From Flavobacteriaceae bacterium UBA2765 (GTDB taxonomy: Bacteria > Bacteroidota > Bacteroidia > Flavobacteriales > Flavobacteriaceae), in assembly GCA_002352665.1 (NCBI GenBank), contig DEIV01000142.1:11150-28977 (forward strand): DNA of 17,828 bases, written 5' to 3'. Of the stretch, positions 6,721 through 14,000 are shown piece by piece; within the stretch, counting starts at the first letter, position 1; every line of letters begins with the position of its first letter. Made by a program: the position numbers and the translations under genes. The notes under the pieces were generated by a model. It made no database searches. It was not told where the DNA came from and was given only the letters and a program-made list of their open reading frames with translations.

Positions 6721-7812
6721 TTATTCTACTATCTCTAATTCATAAATAAGATCAGTATCTGGTGGTATAGATCTGCTTCCTTGAGAACCGTATGCCAAAT
6801 GAGAGGGTATAAACAACATTGCTTTATCGCCAATATTCATTAATTGTAGCCCTTCTCTAAAACCATGTATCAATTCAGCGTCAGCACTATAATCCATAGG
6901 TATCGGATCATAGCCACCAACAGCTTCTCTTCTATAATCATATTTTTGATATAATTCTGATGTTTCTTTTCTATTTGAGTCAAACAGCTCTCCAGTTTTA
7001 AAATAACCGGCATAAAAAACATATACTTTTGAGCCAATTGTCGGTTTCTCACCTTTTCCCTTATTAATATAATATATTTTTAATCCTGAATGTAGTACTT
7101 CAGCTTTAGCTTCATATGTTGTTTTTAATTTTAAAAAATTTTCCTTCGCCTTTTGAGATTTTTCAAAACGTATTTTTGCTTCATCTTCTAATTTTTTAAA
7201 ATAAGTAGCGAATACTTTTGAAGCATTAAATTTTTTAGCGGCGGTACCTCTTCTAACAATTTTAACCTTCTTAATGATATCGCCTGTTTCAATAATATCG
7301 ACTGTTTTCTGACCGTCTTTTACATAACCAAAAACAGTATGGACACCGTCTAATTTTGGTGTGGGCTTGTGTGTAATAAAAAATTGACTCCCATTAGTAT
7401 CCGGTCCTGAATTAGCCATAGATAATACGCCTTTACTATTGTGTGATAATAGTAGATTAGCATCATCATTAGTTGGAAATTCGTCTTCAAATTGAAATCC
7501 CGGTCCCCCGGTACCATTCCCCATTGGATCTCCGCCCTGTATTATATAATTCTTAACTACTCTATGAAATTTTAATCCTTTATAATAAGGTTTCCCTTTA
7601 TAATTTTCACTAACATACGGATTTGAGCCTTCTGACAAAGAGACAAAATTGGCAACGGTAATAGGTACATCTTCATACGATAGTTGAACTAATATATTAC
7701 CTTTATTGGTCTGAATATCAGCATATAAACCATCCATCAGATTAGGATAATGATCTGTTTTACAGGATAATATCAATAAAACAAAAAGGAGCGATAGTTT
7801 AATAAATTTCAT
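6721..7812 (-). CDS. Lipoprotein fusing cyclophilin and FKBP peptidyl-prolyl isomerase domains
   Basis: A 363-residue dual-family immunophilin. A lipoprotein signal ends at LILSC (Cys17). The cyclophilin domain covers about 28-187: FHRV with catalytic Arg84, QGGDP at 92-96, and GSQFFI at 141-146. The position matching cyclophilin A Trp121 is Lys153 (PKLDG), so cyclosporin binding should be weak. A lysine- and glutamate-rich helical linker spans about 195-240. The FKBP domain covers about 243-363: Tyr268 and FDSN at 277-280, HGFREGLQLMNIGD at 316-329, PSHLAYG at 336-342, and a terminal YELEIVE. A stretch of roughly 18-20 extra residues lies between FDSN and HGF compared with FKBP12, and the FKBP12 Trp59 position is Phe318. 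It is expected to catalyse prolyl isomerisation in folding proteins at the periplasmic membrane face. It is the third gene of an operon, 10 bases behind gldI. Cyclophilin-FKBP fusions are known from Flavobacteriia; the client proteins are unknown. Confidence 0.9.
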   Translation of the reverse strand: MKFIKLSLLFVLLILSCKTDHYPNLMDGLYADIQTNKGNILVQLSYEDVPITVANFVSLSEGSNPYVSENYKGKPYYKGLKFHRVVKNYIIQGGDPMGNGTGGPGFQFEDEFPTNDDANLLLSHNSKGVLSMANSGPDTNGSQFFITHKPTPKLDGVHTVFGYVKDGQKTVDIIETGDIIKKVKIVRRGTAAKKFNASKVFATYFKKLEDEAKIRFEKSQKAKENFLKLKTTYEAKAEVLHSGLKIYYINKGKGEKPTIGSKVYVFYAGYFKTGELFDSNRKETSELYQKYDYRREAVGGYDPIPMDYSADAELIHGFREGLQLMNIGDKAMLFIPSHLAYGSQGSRSIPPDTDLIYELEIVE

Positions 7813-7822
7813 AAATTAAAAT

Positions 7823-8362
7823 TTATTGATTATTAGCAATTATTGTTTTTAAGCTTACCGTGTAAATTAATGGTTGATTTGAATTGATCTTTTTATAACC
7901 GGAATAACCATAAACTTTATGAGACGGAAATAAAAAAGTTATGGTTTCTCCTTCTTGCATTAATTTGAGCCCATCTTGTAAACCAGTAATTAATTCCTCT
8001 TTATCCACCAAATAATTCCGTTCTCCCAATTCATCTTTATTATAAATTATACTATCGTTTATATCCTTTATTTCATAAGTAAAAACAACTTCATCACCTG
8101 TCAATGGCAATGGTGTTGCTATTGTGTTTTTAATATTGTAATAATACCAGAATCCATTTTCAGAGCTAATATAATTTTTAGTGGAATCAGATTCCATTAA
8201 ATTTAAGAAGAACTGCTCTTCATTTTTATTGATAATTTTATTACGTTCTATTGATTCTTTCAAAAAAGAAGATGATTTTTGCGTAACCGGCTTTCTTGCT
8301 TTAGGTGTAGAACATGAGATAAGTAAACCAACAAAAATAAGGAGTAAAATATTATGCTTCAT
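7823..8362 (-). CDS. gldI: Gliding motility-associated FKBP-like lipoprotein GldI
   Basis: A 179-residue lipoprotein with lipobox LLISC (Cys17), a charged linker rich in Lys, Glu and Asn (about 20-65), and an FKBP-like domain at about 85-172. Visible domain marks are GDEVVFTYEIKD at 89-100, ITGLQDGLKLMQEGE at 125-139, FPSHKVYGYSG at 145-155 and a closing YTVSLKTI strand. Length, domain order and the IYN/ITGLQDGLKLM pattern match GldI. In Flavobacterium johnsoniae GldI is required for gliding, probably by folding other Gld or T9SS components; that role is taken from the family. The start codon overlaps the end of the nrnA-like gene by 11 bases, which implies translational coupling. The distance to the downstream immunophilin gene is 10 bases. 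No other gld gene lies in the window, which is usual since gld loci are scattered. Confidence 0.88.
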   Translation of the reverse strand: MKHNILLLIFVGLLISCSTPKARKPVTQKSSSFLKESIERNKIINKNEEQFFLNLMESDSTKNYISSENGFWYYYNIKNTIATPLPLTGDEVVFTYEIKDINDSIIYNKDELGERNYLVDKEELITGLQDGLKLMQEGETITFLFPSHKVYGYSGYKKINSNQPLIYTVSLKTIIANNQ

Positions 8363-9383
8363 AAGAATTTTCTAAATCGTTTTTATAATTAGGTACAATT
8401 TCTAAAAATTGTTTAACAGTTTCTTGTAAAGTAAGGTGACTCCTTCCTCCTGCAGCATTTACATGTCCACCACCATTAAAATGGTTTCGAGCAAAGTCAT
8501 TCACTGAAAACTCACCCTTAGACCTTAATGACATTTTTATAATACCCTGTTTTTGATCTTCAATAAAAATAACCGCAAAAACAATACCTTCTATAGACAA
8601 TCCATAATTTACGAAACCTTCTGTATCTCCTTTTTTAAAATCAAAAGAATTTAACTCTTGCTGAGATATAGTAATATATGCCGTTTTATATTCACGGAGC
8701 ACTTTTAAATTACTTAAAGCCATCCCTAATAATTGCAATCTATTAAAAGAATTGGTATCATATAATCTATTGTGAATTTTAGTTTGATCAACACCTATAT
8801 CTATTAAATTAGCCACTATATGATGCGTTTTACTTGTAGTTGCCTGATATTTGAAAGAACCTGTATCGGTTACAATACCTGTATATAAACAAGAAGCTAT
8901 GGTAAGGTCAATACTTTGTAAAGCCTCCATCTTTTCAAGAAAATGATAAATCAATTCGCATGTAGAGGCCACTGATGGGTCAGAATACATATAATTTGCA
9001 TAGTCATCTGGCTGTTGATGATGATCAATCATGATATAAACTGGGTTTATATTTTCTAATATGTTTTGCATTTGATCACCTACCCTGTGTAAGGCATTAA
9101 AATCTAAAGTAAATACAATGTCAGCTTCTTCTAAAATAATTTTGCCTTTTTCAAAATTTTCATCAAAAACAACAATATTTTCTTGTGAAGGTAACCATTT
9201 TAAGAAACCAGGACAATCATTTGGAGAAACTACAGTTACATTATGACCCAATTTTAACAAGTAATGATACAGGGCTAAACTGGATCCATAAGCATCTCCA
9301 TCCGGGTTTCTGTGAGAAACTATAGCTATTTTTTTTGGAGTAGATAATAGCTCTTTTATCCGTTTTATATCAAGGTCATTCAT
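8352..9383 (-). CDS. nrnA: DHH/DHHA1 phosphoesterase, NrnA-type oligoribonuclease/pAp phosphatase
   Basis: A 343-residue DHH-family enzyme when started at the ATG at 9381-9383. The metal-binding motifs are in order: SHRNPDGDAYGS at 23-34 (Asp28, Asp30), LDFN with Asp94, DHH at 120-122, and GIVTDTGSF about 70 residues later. The DHHA1 substrate domain ends with GGGHVNAAGG. NrnA proteins degrade 2-5-mer RNA and dephosphorylate pAp in the cytoplasm; some relatives act on cyclic dinucleotides or pGpG, so the exact substrate is not settled. The frame stays open 25 codons further to 9458, but those residues (MVYILNSKISHFGD...) do not look like family sequence. The family normally begins just before I..LL....I.I..H..PDGD, so the shorter start is preferred. 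It is the first gene of the operon with gldI and the immunophilin. A near-consensus TATATTCG element (minus strand, 9390-9397) sits very close to this start and would give an almost leaderless transcript. Confidence 0.88.
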   Translation of the reverse strand: MNDLDIKRIKELLSTPKKIAIVSHRNPDGDAYGSSLALYHYLLKLGHNVTVVSPNDCPGFLKWLPSQENIVVFDENFEKGKIILEEADIVFTLDFNALHRVGDQMQNILENINPVYIMIDHHQQPDDYANYMYSDPSVASTCELIYHFLEKMEALQSIDLTIASCLYTGIVTDTGSFKYQATTSKTHHIVANLIDIGVDQTKIHNRLYDTNSFNRLQLLGMALSNLKVLREYKTAYITISQQELNSFDFKKGDTEGFVNYGLSIEGIVFAVIFIEDQKQGIIKMSLRSKGEFSVNDFARNHFNGGGHVNAAGGRSHLTLQETVKQFLEIVPNYKNDLENSYEA

Positions 9384-9409
9384 TGTATGCGAATATACAA
9401 TAATTTCGT

Positions 9410-9460
9410 ATTTGGTATCGCCAAAATGACTAATTTTAGAGTTTAAAATGTATACCAAAT
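9410..9460. repeat. Spaced 9-base inverted repeat in the nrnA/phosphatase divergent region
   Basis: ATTTGGTAT at 9410-9418 is repeated inverted as ATACCAAAT at 9452-9460, with 33 bases between. The second arm overlaps the start codon of the rightward phosphatase gene, and the first lies in the upstream region of the leftward operon. It could be an operator-like pair for both genes, or chance in AT-rich DNA. No T-run or stable short-loop hairpin is present, so it is not a terminator. Confidence 0.35.
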
Positions 9461-10502
9461 GAAAAAAATAATACCATTACTTCTGTTAATTATACTTTCT
9501 TGTAAATCAAATAAAGAAACAGAAGAAAAATCTAATTCAAATATCAATGCTACTGACGCTAAAAATTCTTTTACCATTGCATTTGGTTCTTGTAACCATC
9601 AAAATACACCTAATGAACTTTGGGATGATATTTTAAAAAACGATCCTGATATCTGGATCTGGGGTGGTGATATTATATATGCAGATACTGAAGATATGAA
9701 ATTGATGCAATCTCATTATAATGTCTTAAAAAACAATAAAGATTATCAAGATTTTATTTCAAAAGTAGAAGTGTTAGCGACATGGGATGATCATGATTAT
9801 GGAAAGAATGATGCAGGTATTGAATTTGTAAAAAAGGATAGTGCTCAACAGTTATTTTTAGATTTTATAGATATAAATCAAGAGGATTTAAGACGAAAGA
9901 GAGAAGGTGTTTACCATGCGAAAACATATACTATAGATGACAAAAGTGTAAAAGTTTTATTATTAGATACACGCTATTTTAGAACAGCATTGATTAAAGA
10001 TCCAACAGGAGTTAAGAGATATATTCCATCAAAAGATAGTAGCGGAACAATATTGGGTAATACGCAATGGCAATGGTTAAATAAGGAGTTGACAAATTCC
10101 AAAGCCGATTTTAACATTATAGTAAGTAGTATTCAATTTCTGTCATCTGAACATGGATGGGAAAGTTGGGGAAACATGCCTAATGAAGTTGAAAAATTAA
10201 AAGATTTAATTGCTAGTTCTAATGCTCATAATACAATAATTTTATCGGGAGACAGGCATATAGCTGAAATATCCAAAATGGAGTATAACGGTTTAAAATA
10301 TCCATTATACGACATTACTTCTAGTGGTTTAACTCATGTGTATGAATCATATACCCATGAACCTAATAAGTATAGAATATCTGAAGTAATTAAGGAAATA
10401 AACTTTGGCATTTTAAAGTTTAATTTTGATACTAATACGGTAGAAATGGAAATTAGAGGTAATGATAATGTTATGTTAGAAAATATTATCCAGAAATATT
10501 AG
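9459..10502 (+). CDS. PhoD-like metallophosphatase lipoprotein
   Basis: A 347-residue protein of the alkaline phosphatase D / calcineurin-like metallophosphoesterase group. The N-terminus is a short Sec lipoprotein signal with LIILSC (Cys15), then a Ser/Asn/Glu-rich linker to about residue 36. Metal-site motifs appear in order: FGSCNHQ at 42-48 (Cys45 is the usual PhoD position), GGDIIYAD at 69-76 (Asp71, Tyr74), WDDHDYG at 109-115 and LSGDRHIAEI at 263-272 (His267). PhoD enzymes are Ca/Fe phosphodiesterases or phosphomonoesterases. The classical Bacillus and Pseudomonas forms use a twin-arginine signal, which is absent here. The protein is also shorter than classical PhoD (about 520-580), lacking the N-terminal PhoD domain. 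It is expected on the periplasmic face of the inner membrane or in the outer membrane; substrate unknown. It is divergent from the nrnA operon. No Pho-box-like repeat was recognised upstream. Confidence 0.85.
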   Translation: MKKIIPLLLLIILSCKSNKETEEKSNSNINATDAKNSFTIAFGSCNHQNTPNELWDDILKNDPDIWIWGGDIIYADTEDMKLMQSHYNVLKNNKDYQDFISKVEVLATWDDHDYGKNDAGIEFVKKDSAQQLFLDFIDINQEDLRRKREGVYHAKTYTIDDKSVKVLLLDTRYFRTALIKDPTGVKRYIPSKDSSGTILGNTQWQWLNKELTNSKADFNIIVSSIQFLSSEHGWESWGNMPNEVEKLKDLIASSNAHNTIILSGDRHIAEISKMEYNGLKYPLYDITSSGLTHVYESYTHEPNKYRISEVIKEINFGILKFNFDTNTVEMEIRGNDNVMLENIIQKY

Positions 10503-10535
10503 AGATATATTCACTTTATTTTTAATTAAAAAAAC

Positions 10536-10543
10536 TATTTTTG
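10536..10543 (+). promoter_or_regulatory. -7 element of the ndk promoter
   Basis: TATTTTTG fits TAnnTTTG exactly and ends 27 bases before the ndk ATG. At the expected -33 position only T-rich sequence is seen rather than a TTG, so the call rests on the -7 box and location. Confidence 0.5.
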
Positions 10544-10570
10544 CACCTCATTTAAAGAAAAATATAGAAA

Positions 10571-10990
10571 ATGACAACAAACAGAACGTTTACAATGCTT
10601 AAGCCTGATTCAGTTGAAAAAGGTAATATTGGTGCAATTTTAGAAAAAATTAATGCAGCGGGATTCAGAATAGTTGCTTTAAAATTAACACAAATGACAG
10701 GTAGAGATGCAAAAGCATTTTATGCAGTCCATAAAGAAAGACCTTTTTATGGAGAATTGGTTGAATATATGACACGCGGCCCTGTAGTCGCTGCTATATT
10801 AGAAAAATCTAATGCGGTTGAAGATTTTAGAGCTTTAATTGGTGCTACAAATCCTGAAGAAGCTGCAGAAGGTACTATTAGAAAATTATTTGCTACCTCT
10901 ATTAGCGAAAATGCAGTACATGGTAGTGATAGTGATGAAAATGCTGCTATTGAAGGTGCCTTTCATTTTTCAGAACGTGAAATGTACTAA
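10571..10990 (+). CDS. ndk: Nucleoside diphosphate kinase
   Basis: A 139-residue enzyme that transfers the gamma phosphate of ATP to nucleoside diphosphates through a phosphohistidine, balancing NTP and dNTP pools in the cytoplasm. It begins with the family opening RTFTMLKPDSVEKG (Lys11 region). It contains FYAVHKERPFYGELVEYMTRGPVV in the middle and the active-site NAVHGSDSDENA, with catalytic His117, the same position as in Escherichia coli. The C-terminal FHFSERE.Y is typical. Length is as expected for the family. It is preceded by its own -7 element and followed after about 27 bases by a strong hairpin, so it is probably a single-gene unit. Confidence 0.98.
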   Translation: MTTNRTFTMLKPDSVEKGNIGAILEKINAAGFRIVALKLTQMTGRDAKAFYAVHKERPFYGELVEYMTRGPVVAAILEKSNAVEDFRALIGATNPEEAAEGTIRKLFATSISENAVHGSDSDENAAIEGAFHFSEREMY

Positions 10991-11016
10991 CTATATTTTA
11001 AGTTTTGTTTTACAAT

Positions 11017-11051
11017 AAAAAAAATGCCTCGAAAATTCGAGGCATTTTTTT
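11017..11051. terminator. Bidirectional intrinsic terminator between ndk and the T9SS gene
   Basis: A 10-base stem ATGCCTCGAA (11024-11033) pairs with TTCGAGGCAT (11036-11045) around a 2-base centre. It is flanked by an A run on the left (11017-11024) and a T run on the right (11045-11051), so it has a T tract when read from either strand. It lies between two convergent genes and should end both: ndk 27 bases before it, and the large secreted protein whose stop is at 11076. Confidence 0.9.
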
Positions 11052-11075
11052 ATTATAGCATGAACTATTTTATTG

Positions 11076-14000
11076 TTAATACTTAATGGCTTTTTTGCTT
11101 ATTTCAGCTCCATTTTCAAAAGTAGTATTCAAAATTAATACAGTACCTTTTCTGATATTATGAGTGCTAATTCTAAATTCATTTTCTTTTGGTTTTTGAT
11201 CAATTAATAATCTACCTGTAATATCATATACCTTAATTTGATCTATTACTGTATTAGATTTTACCAATAAAGCATTTTCTTCATTAACAATTACAAAGTC
11301 ATTGTTCAATACAAGGTCATCAACATCTAAAGTAGATTTGGTGAACTGTAATGTAAATCGATCAGGATAATTTCCTTCTCCTGCAGTAGAAAATTTATAA
11401 TCAGCTTGTTTTAAATCGTGTGTTACATTCAACTCATTATCTACTATATATACTTCATTATCATTTAAAGCACCTTCTAAATGATCTATACTTATTTTAT
11501 AACTTACAGCAGTATCATCAATAAATGTATCAAAACCCATAGGTACTATTTTGTCAATATCAAAACTACTTAAGCCTTGAATACCATATTTTAAAGTATC
11601 TATTTTTGAATAAAAGTTAACCCAGCCTGCACTTATTTTTGTACCATCATAAGCCCTATCAAATCCATCAGTAGCGTTTTCCATAAAACCAACTAAAATC
11701 TGACTAAATGCTCCACCTTCACTACTTTCCATATTTAACCAAATTCTATCTTCTTCTTCAGTACTTGTGTTCTTAGTATCAGGTTCTCTAAAAAATTGAG
11801 TGTTTAACCCCTTAACACGCATACCATCAGTAAAAGTTATTCTTTCAATAGTCGAGTTTGTTTGTACCATAAATCCTTGTCCGGAACCAACATATCTGCC
11901 AGGTAATGCTCCTCCTGATATTGCTACAGTACCTCCTGTCAAATTATAAGAAGCATAATCATCTGCAGTATATTCATTAGAACCGCTTTGATTATTAGGC
12001 GTTGTATGTGTCCAGAACCAAAGTGTTCCATTAATAGAAGCCGCATTATTACCATCATTAATGAACGCATTAGCATCAATAGCAGAAGGATAAGGATTAC
12101 CCATTAAGTTTAAATCATCCTCAGGATTGGCATTATTATTAAACACTACATCATTGCCACCAATTAAATCAATAGTTCCATTAGTTGGAGTACCAGAAAA
12201 TTGCACCGTTGCTCCATTTGTCATAGGATAAGTTCCTGTTTCTGGAGATTGAGAAATGTAACCTTTACCCTGGATCATATTAAGATTTGCCGCAGATATC
12301 CATTCACCCAATGCTTCACTACCACCTCCGGGAATAATATTGGCAACAGATTGATCCCAATAGAATAATCTGGTTTGTTGGTAAGTGCCAGGAGCAAAAA
12401 CAGTGGACATATTAATACTTTCTACCGGTGATGACCAATAGGTATAGTCATCACTATCATTTAATAATGTTGTCGTTTCTTTTTTAGTAATGGTACCGGA
12501 AATAGAAACCGGAAAACCACCCGGATCTAATACAAATACTGAATATAAAGATTCTTGATCACCAATAGTAAAAGAACCACTTATGTCCAAATTTTTACTT
12601 ACTTCAACATAATTTGAAGTGTTGCTATCAAAATTAAGATTGCCTAAAACTGATAAATCACAAGCACCAAAAGAACCATTAGCGGCGGTATATGTCCCGT
12701 TTATGATTGCATTTCTAGTTCTATCTGAAGTACCATTACTCCAAGAAGAGCCTGACCAAGTAGTAGTACCTATTCTTTGTGTACCTATTGCTGCGTTAGT
12801 GTCAGAAAATGCCAAATCTACTTCTTCCAATAGCAATTCAATAAAATCACTTTGATCAAAAACAAGTGATGGCTGTATGTTAGTGCCACAACCTTTTATT
12901 AAACTCTTATCTACACCCCAATCAGGAGGAAATCCATCTGATGGTGCTACCACACCTACTATATCTATTCGGTCATTATAACAATTTGCTCCAACAGACT
13001 CTGAAATTAATATAATATCATTACCCGTAAACGTACATACTGTAGTTGGAACTACCAATGCAGAACCTAAATTTCCAGATAAGGGTAAAACAGCAGAGGA
13101 GTTTTTAAATACTATTACTTCACCGGGTAAAATTTGACCTGAAGGACCTGTACCACTAATACCGATACTTTGCTGAGGTGGATTTATATTGATTTGACCA
13201 TCTCTAGTACTAGTATTTGTATATAATGCTAAATTATAGAAACCAGAAACAATATTATTTAATGATATATTTTTAACTTCTATCCATTGGTCATTACCTG
13301 CTCCTTCATAATATTGTGTGATCATCAAAGGGCTGTCAACATTAGCATCAATAGCTGTACCTGAAATAACAAAATCATATGGATCTTCATTCAAATCATT
13401 ATTGGCAATAGAAACTATTGCAGTTCTTGTAGTTAATGCAGTACCTGTTGGGTCAAAAGTTATACTAAATGTTGTGCTGTTGGTTGGTGTAATTGTTCCA
13501 CTAGGAATAGCTACCAAATTAAAATCAGCTGCATCAACACCACCAATTAAAACATATGGGCTTGGGTCAGTTAAATCTAAATCTAAGGTACCGTTATTTG
13601 TTATTGTAAATATGTGCGTTACACTACCGGTACTAATATCAACTGTGCCAAAATCTGTATCATTAGCAGGACTTGTTGAAGTACTACCATCATCAATAGG
13701 ATTACCAAGACCAAATACATCCATTTCGGCTGCAGGGGCAATACCATTACCAATAACGCCAAAACTAAATGGCTCTAGGGAAGCTGGAGTATCATCATTA
13801 TGTCCAATAAAAATAGTTGCACTTGCTGCAAATTCTCCACTAGGAGCGTAATTAACTTGAAAATCATAAAAATTACCAGGCGTAATAGTTATAGGAGTAC
13901 CCAAAGGTTCATCAGGGTTTGTAAAATCACTGCTACCAGGGCTACCAAAAGAATCAACAATTAAATCAGCATTACCATCATTTAAAATCCTGAAAGTGTT

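Noticed and set aside
8352..9458. Longer nrnA-like start at 9458, abutting the divergent phosphatase ATG
   Set aside because: The extra 25 residues are not family-like and would place the start where the divergent gene begins; the ATG at 9383 gives the normal N-terminus.
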